This document shows positions 50,931 through 60,085 of a stretch of DNA of 64,000 nucleotides, piece by piece; the first letter of the stretch is position 1; each line of letters starts with the position of its first letter. Under the pieces are notes generated by a model, which saw only the letters and a program-made list of their open reading frames with translations, was not told where the DNA came from and did no database searches. Source of the stretch: JAOUEA01 sp035249905 (GTDB lineage Bacteria > Actinomycetota > UBA4738 > HRBIN12); the NCBI GenBank assembly GCA_035249905.1, contig DATFFT010000111.1, forward strand, positions 27,623 through 91,622, given 5' to 3'. Position numbers and translations under genes: made by a program.

Positions 50931-51893
50931 ATGACGACGATCGGGTTCCACGCCTCCCACGAACAGCTTTCCCCCGGCGAGCTGCTCCGGGCCGTGGTCT
51001 CCGCACAGGAGGCCGGCTTCCAGGCGGCGATGTGCTCAGACCACCTCGCGCCGTGGAGCGAGCGCCAGGGTCACTCCGGCCATGCCTGGTCGTGGCTCGG
51101 TGCAGCCCTGCAGGCAACCGACCTTCCGCTCGGCGTCGTGACGGCCCCCGGGCAGCGCTACCACCCCGCCGTGATCGCGCAGGCGATCGCGACGCTGGCG
51201 GAGATGTTCCCCGACCGCTTCTGGGCTGCCCTCGGTTCCGGCGAGGCGGTGAACGAGCACGTCACGGGCGAGCGATGGCCGACCAAGGCGGACCGAGACG
51301 CCCGGCTCCTCGAGTGCGTCACGGTGATCCGCTCGCTGCTGCGAGGCGACGAGGTGACCCACGACGGGCACGTCCGGGTCGATCGTGCCCGGGTCTGGAG
51401 CTTGCCGAAGCTGATGCCGCCTCTGATCGGCGCCGCCGTGTCGGCCGAGACGGCTCACACGGTGGGGACGTGGGCCGACGGGCTCATCACCGTCGCGCGC
51501 CCCGTCGAGGCCCTCCGCCCGGTGGTGGAAGCGTTCCGGGAGTCCGGGGGCGATGGCACGACGGTCGCGTTCCAGGTCCACCTCTCGTGGGCGGATGATC
51601 AAGCAACGGCGGTCGCGATCGCCCACGATCAGTGGCGCACCGGTGCGTTCGGCCCGGAGCTCGCGTGGAACCTCGAGTTGCCGCGGCAGTTCGACGATGC
51701 CGCGCGGTTCATGCGACCCGAGGACGTGTGCGGGTCGGTGATGGTGTCGGCGGATCTCGGCCGTCACACCGCGTGGATCCACGAGCTGATGGATCTCGGC
51801 CCCGACGCGATCTATCTGCACCACGTCGGCCAGGAACAAGAGCGGTTCCTCGAGGTGTTCGGTGAGCGCGTCCTGCCGGAGGTCACGTCGTGA
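50931..51893 (+). CDS. Luciferase-like (LLM) flavin oxidoreductase, TIGR03885 type
   Basis: A 320-residue TIM-barrel oxidoreductase of the luciferase-like monooxygenase superfamily. Signatures are TIGFHASHEQLSPGELLRAV, AGFQAAMCSDHLAPWSERQG, GVVTAPGQRYHPAVIAQAIA and MFPDRFWAALGSGEAVNEH. The CSDHLAPW segment matches the subgroup predicted to use a flavin rather than F420. Its stop overlaps the GTG of the GH13 gene (GTGA), a pairing known for this subgroup, but the substrate is unknown. The ATG at 50931 is chosen because conservation starts there; longer starts would add an unrelated tail. Confidence 0.85.
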   Translation: MTTIGFHASHEQLSPGELLRAVVSAQEAGFQAAMCSDHLAPWSERQGHSGHAWSWLGAALQATDLPLGVVTAPGQRYHPAVIAQAIATLAEMFPDRFWAALGSGEAVNEHVTGERWPTKADRDARLLECVTVIRSLLRGDEVTHDGHVRVDRARVWSLPKLMPPLIGAAVSAETAHTVGTWADGLITVARPVEALRPVVEAFRESGGDGTTVAFQVHLSWADDQATAVAIAHDQWRTGAFGPELAWNLELPRQFDDAARFMRPEDVCGSVMVSADLGRHTAWIHELMDLGPDAIYLHHVGQEQERFLEVFGERVLPEVTS

Positions 51894-53563
51894 CGTTGGC
51901 GCGCACGAGCGATCTCTGGTGGAAGAACGCGGTGCTGTACTGCCTCGATGTGGAGACGTTCCTCGACTGGAACGACGATGGGCACGGTGACCTGGCCGGT
52001 GTGATCGAACGCATCGACTACCTCGCCGACGTCGGCGTCAGCTGTCTGTGGCTCATGCCGTTCCAGCCCTCGCCCAACCGCGACGACGGCTACGACATCA
52101 TCGACTACTACTCGGTCGACCAGCGGCTGGGCACGCTCGGCGACTTCGTGACGGTGATCCGCACGGCGAGGGACCGCGGCATGCGCGTGATCATCGACCT
52201 CGTCGTGAACCACACGTCGGACCGACACGCGTGGTTCCGTTCGGCGCGCGCCTCGCGGACGTCGCCGTACCGTGACTTCTACGTCTGGCGCGACGAGCGT
52301 CCGCCCGAGGACCCCAAGGCCGTCGTCTTCCCCGACGCCGAAGACAGCATCTGGTCGTGGGACGAGAAGGCGGGACAGTGGTACATGCACCACTTCTACT
52401 CGCACCAGCCCGAGCTGAACATCGCGAACCCGAGGGTGCGCGAGGAGATCGCGAAGATCGCCGGGTTCTGGCTCGAGCTCGGGGTCAACGGGTTCCGCGT
52501 CGACGCGGTGCCGTTCCTGCTCGAGGAGGGGGGCGCCGCTGGCGACGCGGGTCTCGACCCTCACGATTTCCTCGAGGACTTCCACCGGTTCGTCACGAGG
52601 CGCAAGGGTGACTCGGTGCTGCTCGGCGAGGTCAACCTGCCGGCCGAGGGTCTGCGTGAGTTCTTCGGCGACCAGGGCGACGAACTGCAGCTGCTGTTCA
52701 ACTTCCCGGTGATGGAGCGCATGTACCTCGCGCTCGCACGGCAGCGCTCCGAGCCGCTGGCTGAGGCGATCAAGGCGTCGGAGCGCATCGAGGACTGTCA
52801 GTACGCGAACTTCGTTCGCAACCACGACGAGCTGATCCTCGATCAGCTCAGCGACGAGGAGCGCGGCGAGGTGTTCGACGCCTTCGGGCCCGAGGCAGAC
52901 ATGCAGCTGTTCGGACGAGGACTGCGCCGGCGCTTGCCCCCGATGTTCGACGGCAACGAGGAGCGCATCCGGATGGTCTACAGCCTGTTGTTCTCGTTGC
53001 CCGGCACGCCCGTGCTCTTCTACGGCGAGGAGATCGGCATGGGTGAGAATCTGGCGATCGAGGGCCGGCTCAGCGTGCGTTCGCCGATGCAGTGGACCGA
53101 CGAGCGCAACGGTGGCTTCTCTCAGGCCCAGCCGAGGCGCCTCCGCCGACCGGTCGTGGAGGGCAGGTTCGGCCCGCTGGCCGTCAACGTGGCCTCGCAG
53201 CGGCGTGACCCCGATTCCCTGCTCAGCTGGATGCAGCGCACGATCCGCCGTCGGCGCGAGACACCGGAGATCGGCTGGGGCGCATGGGAGGTGCTCGATA
53301 CCGACGTGGCCGCGGTGCTCGCCCTCCTGTACGAGTGGGAGGGGCGCATCGTGGTGACGGTGCACAACCTCGGAGAGGAACCGTGCGTCGTGCAGGTGTC
53401 GCTCGGTCGCGACCTGCCGGAAGGGTCCGGGCTTCACGACCTGCTCGCCGAGCCGACCCCGAGCGTGCACGTGGTCGACGGCGATGCCGTGGAGGCCAAG
53501 CTCGAAGGGTTCGGATTCCGGTGGTTCCGTCTCCAGCCGCCCGGACAGACGACGGCGCCCTGA
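51890..53563 (+). CDS. GH13 alpha-glycosidase of the trehalose synthase (TreS) type
   Basis: A 557-residue cytosolic enzyme of the alpha-amylase family. It opens DLWWKNAVLYCLDVETFLDW, the TreS-like start, and has the barrel motifs VIIDLVVNHTSDRHAWF, GVNGFRVDAVP with nucleophile D205, SVLLGEVNLPAEG with acid/base E247, and ANFVRNHDELILDQL with D313. The C-terminal domain (about 470-550) is beta-rich. TreS proteins interconvert maltose and trehalose or supply maltose for glycogen synthesis; activity here is inferred and maltase-type hydrolysis is the alternative. It starts with GTG in a GTGA overlap with the LLM gene. Confidence 0.88.
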   Translation: MTLARTSDLWWKNAVLYCLDVETFLDWNDDGHGDLAGVIERIDYLADVGVSCLWLMPFQPSPNRDDGYDIIDYYSVDQRLGTLGDFVTVIRTARDRGMRVIIDLVVNHTSDRHAWFRSARASRTSPYRDFYVWRDERPPEDPKAVVFPDAEDSIWSWDEKAGQWYMHHFYSHQPELNIANPRVREEIAKIAGFWLELGVNGFRVDAVPFLLEEGGAAGDAGLDPHDFLEDFHRFVTRRKGDSVLLGEVNLPAEGLREFFGDQGDELQLLFNFPVMERMYLALARQRSEPLAEAIKASERIEDCQYANFVRNHDELILDQLSDEERGEVFDAFGPEADMQLFGRGLRRRLPPMFDGNEERIRMVYSLLFSLPGTPVLFYGEEIGMGENLAIEGRLSVRSPMQWTDERNGGFSQAQPRRLRRPVVEGRFGPLAVNVASQRRDPDSLLSWMQRTIRRRRETPEIGWGAWEVLDTDVAAVLALLYEWEGRIVVTVHNLGEEPCVVQVSLGRDLPEGSGLHDLLAEPTPSVHVVDGDAVEAKLEGFGFRWFRLQPPGQTTAP

Positions 53564-53608
53564 CATCGGAGAGGGGCTACGGGCGGGACGAGCCGCTCGA
53601 CGGAGGTG

Positions 53609-54559
53609 TCAGCCCGTCCTGCGCCGTCGGGGAGCCGCGGGGGGGTCCTGTGCCGCCTTCGCTTCCTCGACGCTGCGCCTCAAGGCTTCCATCAGCTCTT
53701 CGGCTCGCGACGTCGATGCCGGGGCCCGGGCGACGTCGGCGGCCGCATCGGTCTCGACGAGGGGCTTCTCGCTGATGATGCGAAGCAGATCCCGACGGTA
53801 CTCGTCGGCGTACCGCTCCGGTTCCCAGGCGGTGGCGAGCACCTCGACGAGCTGTTCGGCGAGACGGAGCTCGCGGTCGGAGAGGTCGCCGCTCGCGAGC
53901 GCCACGACGTCGTCCGAGTCGCGCACCTCATCGCCGAAGAACAGCGTCTCCAGGCCGAGCACGTGGCCGATCGGACGGACCGCGACGAGGTGCGGCTTGG
54001 TGCGCAGCACGAAACGCCCGATGCCGGCCCTGCGCGTTCGCTCCAGTACCCGCTGCAGGAGCCGGTACGGTGTATCGGCGTCGCGCCGAGGGGCGAGGTA
54101 ATAGGACTTCTCGAAGTAGACGGGGTCGATCGCGTCGAGCTCGACGAAGTCCTCCATGTCGATCGTGGAGCTCCGCGAGGGTCCCACCTGCTCGATCTCG
54201 TCGCGTTCCACCATCGCGAACCGTCCCGGCTCGACCTCATACCCGCGCACCAGCTCGTCGTACGCGAGCGCACGCGCCGAGGCGGGCTCGTCGTCGAGTT
54301 GCTCGTCGGGCGCGTCGGGCGGCGTGGCACCGACCCGATCATCTGCCCGGGGACGCTCCGGCGTCGGCCCAGCCACCACATCGTCGAACCGCGTCGACCT
54401 CGACTCGGGTTCCTCGGCGAACCGCCGATACCGCACGCGCCGGCCCTGACGATCGAAGAGATGGAAACGCACGTCCTTCGGCTGGGTCGCCGGGTACAGC
54501 GCGACCGGGATCGACACCAGTCCGAACGAGAGGGAACCCGTCCACACCGCGCGTGGCAT
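53609..54559 (-). CDS. ku: Ku protein (bacterial non-homologous end joining)
   Basis: A 316-residue homodimeric DNA-end-binding protein. It begins PRAVWTGSLSFGLVSIPVAL and has the beta-barrel features SSTIDMEDFVELDAIDPVYF, KSYYLAPRRDADTPYRLLQR and ALASGDLSDRELRLAEQLVE. The C-terminus (about 265-316) is a basic tail that recruits LigD. An insertion of about 45 residues (about 50-95, acidic and Pro-rich) interrupts the start of the ring and replaces the usual CxxC segment. No ligD is in the window. The ATG follows TAGGCT by 7 nt, so it is leaderless. Confidence 0.93.
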   Translation of the reverse strand: MPRAVWTGSLSFGLVSIPVALYPATQPKDVRFHLFDRQGRRVRYRRFAEEPESRSTRFDDVVAGPTPERPRADDRVGATPPDAPDEQLDDEPASARALAYDELVRGYEVEPGRFAMVERDEIEQVGPSRSSTIDMEDFVELDAIDPVYFEKSYYLAPRRDADTPYRLLQRVLERTRRAGIGRFVLRTKPHLVAVRPIGHVLGLETLFFGDEVRDSDDVVALASGDLSDRELRLAEQLVEVLATAWEPERYADEYRRDLLRIISEKPLVETDAAADVARAPASTSRAEELMEALRRSVEEAKAAQDPPAAPRRRRTG

Positions 54560-54566
54560 GCCTCGA

Positions 54567-54572
54567 AGCCTA
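54567..54572 (-). promoter_or_regulatory. -10 element for leaderless ku
   Basis: TAGGCT on the minus strand ends exactly 7 nt before the ku ATG. Confidence 0.5.
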
Positions 54573-54686
54573 CCCCGGCTCGTCGTCGCCTATCCCTGAT
54601 GCGAGCTTCGACGTCGTGGACGGGAGGGCCGACGCCGATCCGCTGAGAGCTTGACAGCCAAGGGCCGCCGCAGCACGGTCGAAGCG

Positions 54687-55952
54687 ATGAGCGGGGTCGA
54701 GATCGAGGCCATAGGTCGACGGCTGTTCCTCAGCAAGGTCTGCCGCGGCATGTTCGGCGTTGCCGTCCTCGGGCTGCCCATGTGCCGTTCCGACGTCGAG
54801 GCACGCGACGCGAGCGACGAGCCGGCCGCAGACCCGCGCCATCTGCTCGGCATGCCCACTCCCGACCTATTGGCCCGGGCGAATCTCACGGCCCCGACCG
54901 GGATCGACGACGGCAGCGACGGCAACGGGTACTGGGAGCCCTCTCCCAGCGCCTCGAGGACCTGGGACATGCGGGACTTCAGCGCGTCCGGGCACTTCGA
55001 CTGCGACGCGACCAACCCGGACATCTATCCCACGGGCCGGTACAACAGCCCAGGCGCGCCGACCGATCACCAGAAGAACTCTCGGCCGATCCGGCTGGGC
55101 TACGCCACCCCCGCCATCGCCCCGGCGATCATCGGGGCCAAGGTGACCGGCGACCAATCCACCGCGCTCGGCTGGACCGATCTCAAGCACGGCTCCTACA
55201 TCCAGGGCCTGATCGACGACGGGATGGATCCGGATCGCGCCTATGACGAGATCATCTCCAACGCCAACATGGACGGCGACCCGCGGCTGTATCTCGCCAG
55301 CGGATCCTGGGGCGTCGTCGACGGCATCCGCTGCCACAACACCTGGGACGGCTTCGGGATCTACGGCAACGGTTCTCGGACCGCCGGCGGGACCATCCAT
55401 ATCCGCAACAGCTGGTTCTGGCAGAACCGCGACGACGCCATCGAAAACGACGAGCAGCGCCAGCTTCACCTGTTCGACTGCCTGTTCGAGGACGCACACT
55501 CCTTGTTGTCGACCCGGGCCAGCGACGAGACGGGCTCCCCGTTGGCGGAGAATACCCAGACCGTCGAGGATTGCGTCGTGAAGCTGGCCTCCGGGCCGGG
55601 CGGGCACAAGCAGCGCTCGGACGTGTCGACCTCTGGCTACATCTACAAGATGCAGTCCAACTCCCCGTACCTGGTGATGCGGAACACGATCATCTCGATG
55701 GTCGGGGACTTCAACTACGCGGACGGCCCGATGCTGCCGGAGCGGTCGGGGGACCTCTACGAGAACGTGACCATCTGCTGGCTGGGCACCGGCGTGTACC
55801 CGGGCAACACGCCCCCCGGTGTCGCGATCTCCACCGGTGCCACCGCTCAGACGATGATCGACGACGCCATCACTCGCTGGAAGGAGCGGCACGGTGTCAC
55901 CGATTTCGACACCGTCGACATGACGCGGATGCTGGCGCCGGACGGCTTCTAG
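54687..55952 (+). CDS. Tat-exported beta-helix-like protein of unknown function
   Basis: A 421-residue protein. The N-terminus holds a twin-arginine-type signal: GRRLFLSKVCRGMFGVAVLG near residues 10-29, so it is probably exported folded. The mature part has a conserved-looking region TWDMRDFSASGHFDCDATNP, then right-handed beta-helix-like segments rich in short strands (GVVDGIRCHNTWDGFGIYGN, IHIRNSWFWQNRDDAIEND, LHLFDCLFEDAHSLLSTR, LYENVTICWLGTG), the pattern of parallel beta-helix or polysaccharide-lyase-like proteins. No catalytic motif is recognised. The ATG at 54687 is preferred to an upstream TTG. It is not part of an operon. Confidence 0.65.
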   Translation: MSGVEIEAIGRRLFLSKVCRGMFGVAVLGLPMCRSDVEARDASDEPAADPRHLLGMPTPDLLARANLTAPTGIDDGSDGNGYWEPSPSASRTWDMRDFSASGHFDCDATNPDIYPTGRYNSPGAPTDHQKNSRPIRLGYATPAIAPAIIGAKVTGDQSTALGWTDLKHGSYIQGLIDDGMDPDRAYDEIISNANMDGDPRLYLASGSWGVVDGIRCHNTWDGFGIYGNGSRTAGGTIHIRNSWFWQNRDDAIENDEQRQLHLFDCLFEDAHSLLSTRASDETGSPLAENTQTVEDCVVKLASGPGGHKQRSDVSTSGYIYKMQSNSPYLVMRNTIISMVGDFNYADGPMLPERSGDLYENVTICWLGTGVYPGNTPPGVAISTGATAQTMIDDAITRWKERHGVTDFDTVDMTRMLAPDGF

Positions 55953-56080
55953 TGCTCGCCCGGTGAACCTCGCGGGGGATCGGAGCGTTACCCACCCACA
56001 GGGGCCAGCGACGGATCCTCAACACAGGATGGGCTGGCCGTGGAGATCGTGCCCCGGGCGGGGCCGAGGAGGGGGCAGTC

Positions 56081-56512
56081 ATGGCTGAGCCGAGCCTGTA
56101 CGAGCGATTGGGGGGCGTGTTCGCTATCGCTGCGGTCGTGGATCACTTCAGCGATGCGGTCGTCCAGAACCCCATCGCCGGCCGAGGATCGAAGAACCCC
56201 GAGCTTCGCGAATGGCACACCAACCACCTGGACAGATTGCCCGGGCTGAAGTTCATGCGCACGCTGTGGGTCTGCAACGTCGCTGGTGGACCCTTCGCGT
56301 TCTCGGCCACGAAGCCGGGAAGCACGCCGCTGGGGCTGGAGGAGGCTCACCGCGAGCTCCGGATCTCTCCTGAGGAATTCGACGAGGTCGCGGCGGAGCT
56401 GGGGCGTTCGCTCGATCACTTCGGGGTCCCTCCGCGTGAGAAGGACGAGGTCCTGGCGGCGTTCGCGGCTCACAAGGGCGAAGTGACCGAAGGATCGATG
56501 GCATCAGCCTGA
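56081..56512 (+). CDS. Truncated hemoglobin (group I-like globin)
   Basis: A 143-residue 2-over-2 globin. It starts AEPSLYERLGGVFAIAAVVD, the group I pattern, and continues HFSDAVVQNPIAGRGSKNPE; the heme-binding stretch near 84-95 includes the probable proximal histidine in GLEEAHRELRISPEEFDEV, with the distal pocket in KFMRTLWVCNVAGGPFAFS. It differs clearly from the group II globin at 44 kb. Ligand (oxygen, nitric oxide or peroxide) is not decidable. GGAGGGGG lies about 6 nt upstream of the ATG. Confidence 0.85.
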   Translation: MAEPSLYERLGGVFAIAAVVDHFSDAVVQNPIAGRGSKNPELREWHTNHLDRLPGLKFMRTLWVCNVAGGPFAFSATKPGSTPLGLEEAHRELRISPEEFDEVAAELGRSLDHFGVPPREKDEVLAAFAAHKGEVTEGSMASA

Positions 56513-56736
56513 CGATCCCCGCAGGCAGCGCTCGATCGTCACGCCGCTAGGCATGACCTGCGGCTCCTCGGTGGGTCACGGTTCCCTCGATGCATGGCCC
56601 GATCTCAACGCCCTGTTCGTCGCGCCGGTACGCTTCCTCTGTATCCTGCATGCTTCAGACACGCCCGTCGATGGTTCGCCCACGACGCTTCGATGCAACC
56701 GCGTGACGGCGAACGTGTGAGGGGAAGGAGCGTTCG

Positions 56737-58575
56737 TTGTCGACGTACCCCGCCATCTCGGATCACGGACTGATCGGCGACCTCCAAACATCCGCGCTCG
56801 TCGCGACGGACGGCACGATCGACTGGTTCTGCACCCCGCGATTCGACTCTCCGAGCGTCTTCGCGTCGCTGTTGGATCAGGAACGTGGCGGGCGATTCCG
56901 GATCGCTCCCTCGACCGATGAGTACGTGACGAAGCAGCTCTACTTCCCGGACACGGCGATCCTGATCACGAGGTTCATGACCCCCGACGGCGTCGGCGAA
57001 GTCCTCGACTTCATGCCGATCTCCAAGCCCGAACGAGCGACACCGGCTCATCGGATCGTGAGGCTGGTGCGGGTCGTCCGCGGAGAGATGGAGTTCCTCC
57101 TCGAGTGCGAGCCCCGCTTCGACTACGGACGCGCGTCCCACGACATCGAAGCGACGGAACGAGGCGTGATCTTTCGGTCGAAGGATCAGGAGCTCTCGCT
57201 GCGCGGCACGGTGCCGCTCCAGCCGATCGGCACCGACGTTCGTGCCACCTGGCATGGCCGGTCGGGAGACATCGGCGGCGTCGTCCTGGAGTCGGTCGTC
57301 GGCGAGCTTCCCGGGCTCCAACCGGGCGACGTCTTGGACATGTTCAACGCGACCGTGCGCTTCTGGCGAGAGTGGTTGGGGCGATCGACGTATCGAGGCC
57401 GCTGGCAGGAAGCCGTGCACCGCTCGGCGATGACCCTCAAGCTGATGACGTACGCGCCGACGGGAGCGCTCGTCGCGGCGCCCACGACGAGCCTTCCCGA
57501 GCAACTCGGCGGCGAACGGAACTGGGACTATCGCTTCACCTGGGTGCGGGACGGCTCGTTCTCGGTGTACGCGCTCCTCGGCCTCGGCTACACCGACGAG
57601 GCTGCCGCGTTCGGCCGGTGGTTGGTGGAGCGTGCGACCGAACGAGCGGGCGAGGACTCCGGACCGCTGAAGATCATGTACAGGATCGACGGGTCGTCCG
57701 ATCTGCGGGAAGAGACGCTCGACCATCTCGAGGGGTACCGCGGCTCGAGCCCCGTGCGGGTCGGGAACGGGGCATCCGATCAGCTGCAGCTCGACATCTA
57801 CGGCGAGGCGATGGATTCCGTCGATCTCGCCGACAGGCGCGGCATCATCCCCGCCCACGACGGGTGGAGGCATCTGAGCCGCATCGTCGACTGGCTCTGC
57901 GACAACTGGGATCGCCCGGACGAGGGCATCTGGGAGACGCGCGGCGGCCAGAAGGATTTCGTGTACGGCCGAGTGATGTCGTGGGTCGCGATGGACCGAG
58001 CGCTGCGCCTCGCCGATCGCCGGGGTCGTCCGGCCGATGTCGAGCGCTGGAGGGCCGCGCGCGACCGGATCTACGCCCAGGTGATGGAGAAGGGCTGGAA
58101 CGAGGAACGCGCTGCGTTCGTGCAGCACTACGGATCCGACGTGCTGGACGCGTCGAACCTGCTCATGCCACTCGTCGGGCTCATCGCCCCGCGCGATCCG
58201 ATGTGGCTCTCGACGCTCGACGCGATCAGAGGTGAGCTCGTCTCGGACAGCCTGGTGTACCGGTACGACCCCGGCGCGTCGCCCGATGGCCTGCGCGGAT
58301 CGGAGGGCACGTTCTCGATCTGCACGTTCTGGTACGTGGACGCGCTCGCCCGCTCAGGCCGCCTCGAGGAAGCACGGCTCACGTTCGAGAAGATGCTCAC
58401 GTACGGGAACCACGTCGGGCTGTACTCCGAGGAGATCGGCCCGACCGGTGAACAGCTCGGGAACTTCCCGCAGGCGTTCACGCACCTCTCGTTGATCAAC
58501 GCCGCGATGAACCTCGATTTCCAACTCGACCATGGTCCCGGCTGGGTCGACCTGGTCTCCGCTCCGACCACCTGA
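56737..58575 (+). CDS. GH15 glucan-acting hydrolase (glucoamylase/trehalase type)
   Basis: A 612-residue cytosolic glycoside hydrolase of family 15. The N-terminal beta-sandwich (about 1-230) starts YPAISDHGLIGDLQTSALVA and has DGTIDWFCTPRFDSPSVFAS; the alpha/alpha-barrel (about 250-612) has GERNWDYRFTWVRDGSFSVY, the family signature, and DRPDEGIWETRGGQKDFVYG with the conserved catalytic-region Glu. In actinobacteria many such proteins are trehalases that need phosphate, so trehalose is a good candidate substrate given the TreS-like gene nearby. It starts with a rare TTG, supported by GGGGAAGGAG 6 nt upstream. Confidence 0.9.
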   Translation: MSTYPAISDHGLIGDLQTSALVATDGTIDWFCTPRFDSPSVFASLLDQERGGRFRIAPSTDEYVTKQLYFPDTAILITRFMTPDGVGEVLDFMPISKPERATPAHRIVRLVRVVRGEMEFLLECEPRFDYGRASHDIEATERGVIFRSKDQELSLRGTVPLQPIGTDVRATWHGRSGDIGGVVLESVVGELPGLQPGDVLDMFNATVRFWREWLGRSTYRGRWQEAVHRSAMTLKLMTYAPTGALVAAPTTSLPEQLGGERNWDYRFTWVRDGSFSVYALLGLGYTDEAAAFGRWLVERATERAGEDSGPLKIMYRIDGSSDLREETLDHLEGYRGSSPVRVGNGASDQLQLDIYGEAMDSVDLADRRGIIPAHDGWRHLSRIVDWLCDNWDRPDEGIWETRGGQKDFVYGRVMSWVAMDRALRLADRRGRPADVERWRAARDRIYAQVMEKGWNEERAAFVQHYGSDVLDASNLLMPLVGLIAPRDPMWLSTLDAIRGELVSDSLVYRYDPGASPDGLRGSEGTFSICTFWYVDALARSGRLEEARLTFEKMLTYGNHVGLYSEEIGPTGEQLGNFPQAFTHLSLINAAMNLDFQLDHGPGWVDLVSAPTT

Positions 58576-58593
58576 CGAGAGGATGCGGGTGTC

Positions 58594-60009
58594 GTGACGG
58601 AGGGACCGGTCGTGTCGGCGGATCCGATCGTCTCGCCGCGCAGGATCCTGGCTCCGCTCGCCCTCGCCCAATTCATCTGCAGCTTCGCGGGCTCGAACAT
58701 GAACGTGATGATCAACGACATCACGCGGGACCTCGACACGACCGTGAAGGGCGTCCAGGCGACGATCACGTTGTTCCTGCTCATCATGGCGGTCCTCATG
58801 ATCCCGTGTAGCAAGCTGACCGACCGATGGGGACGGAAACGATGCTTCATCGGCGGCCTCGCCGTGTACGGGGTCGGTGCCCTCATCAGCGCAGCCTCGC
58901 CCGGTCTGGGGGTGCTGATCCTCGGGAACTCGGTCCTCGAGGGCGTGGGCACCGCGCTGCTGATCCCGCCCGTCTACATCCTCGCGACGTTGGCGTTCAC
59001 GGATCTGCCGTCACGCGCTCGCGCCTTCGGCGTCATCAGCGGCATGGGGGGCATCGGCGCGGCGGCGGGTCCGCTGATCGGCGGCGTGATCACCACGGGG
59101 ATCAGTTGGCGGGCGGCGTTCCTCTTCCAGGCCCTCGTCATCGTCGTGATCATCCTCCTGAGCCGTCGGCGTGTGGTCGACCCATTGCCGGCGGACCCAT
59201 CCCGCCCCTTCGACATGATCGGAGCGGTGCTCTCTGCCGTCGGCATGTTCTTCGTGGTGTTCGGGATCCTGCAGGCCGACACGAACCCTGTCCTGATGGC
59301 CGTGTTCCTCGGCGTCGGAGCCGCGACGTTGGCCGGGTTCTTCCTCTACATCCGATCCCGGGAGCGTGCAGGCAAGGAGCCGTTGCTTTCCACCGCGCTC
59401 TTCAGGAACCGCGTCTCCAACCTCGCCCTGATCACCCAGAACCTGCAATGGCTGCTGCTCATGGGCACCTCGTTCGTCGTCGCCGTCTTCCTGCAGACCG
59501 TGCGTGGCTACAACGCGATCGAGACCGGCGTCATCTTCACCGCGGCGACGCTGGGGGTCCTGGTCTCGTCGCTCGCCGCGGAGCGTCTCGCGCAACGGCA
59601 TTCGCAGAAGACCCTGATCTCTGTGGGGTTCGTCGTCACCGTGGCGGGCATCGGAGTCCTGCTCGCCCTGGTCGGTGCGTCGTCGCGTGTCGTGGCGTTC
59701 GCGCCGGGGCTCCTGATGATCGGCCTCGGCTTGGGAGTGATGCTGACCCCCTCGGTCAATGTCGTCCAATCGAGCTTCCCGGAAGAGCAGCAGGGTGAGA
59801 TCTCGGGTCTGTCGCGAAGCGTGTCGAATCTCGGCTCTTCCTTCGGGACCGCGATCGCGGGCACGATCCTGGTGTCCGGCCTCGCGACCGGGAACAGGTC
59901 GTACGTCCTGGCGATGATCACGCTCGCGGTGCTCGGCCTGGTTGGCCTCGGCGCCGCCCTCAAGCTTCCAGCTGAGCCCGTGCCGACGTTGACGCCTGCG
60001 GGCGATTGA
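58594..60009 (+). CDS. MFS drug/solute exporter of the DHA2 (EmrB/QacA) type
   Basis: A 471-residue membrane protein with about 14 spans. Motif A is KLTDRWGRKRCFIGG (about 72-86), motif C is a glycine-rich segment (GMGGIGAAAGPLIGGVITTG, about 150-170), and conserved features of proton-driven exporters surround them. The N-terminal 20 residues are cytosolic. It is probably an exporter of drugs, dyes or metabolites; the substrate is unknown. GTG start with GAGAGG upstream, 18 nt after the GH15 stop, so the two are likely cotranscribed. No TetR regulator is adjacent. Confidence 0.88.
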   Translation: MTEGPVVSADPIVSPRRILAPLALAQFICSFAGSNMNVMINDITRDLDTTVKGVQATITLFLLIMAVLMIPCSKLTDRWGRKRCFIGGLAVYGVGALISAASPGLGVLILGNSVLEGVGTALLIPPVYILATLAFTDLPSRARAFGVISGMGGIGAAAGPLIGGVITTGISWRAAFLFQALVIVVIILLSRRRVVDPLPADPSRPFDMIGAVLSAVGMFFVVFGILQADTNPVLMAVFLGVGAATLAGFFLYIRSRERAGKEPLLSTALFRNRVSNLALITQNLQWLLLMGTSFVVAVFLQTVRGYNAIETGVIFTAATLGVLVSSLAAERLAQRHSQKTLISVGFVVTVAGIGVLLALVGASSRVVAFAPGLLMIGLGLGVMLTPSVNVVQSSFPEEQQGEISGLSRSVSNLGSSFGTAIAGTILVSGLATGNRSYVLAMITLAVLGLVGLGAALKLPAEPVPTLTPAGD

Positions 60010-60085
60010 CGACACCGAGGATCACGTTTGCGTAGGCGATACGTCGCTGAACATCACGACCCGAGAGCCACCCGGAGGACCGACG

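Noticed and set aside
53564..53608. Terminator between the GH13 and ku genes
   Set aside because: CTGACA and TGTCAG are only 6-bp arms with a long loop; too weak to call.
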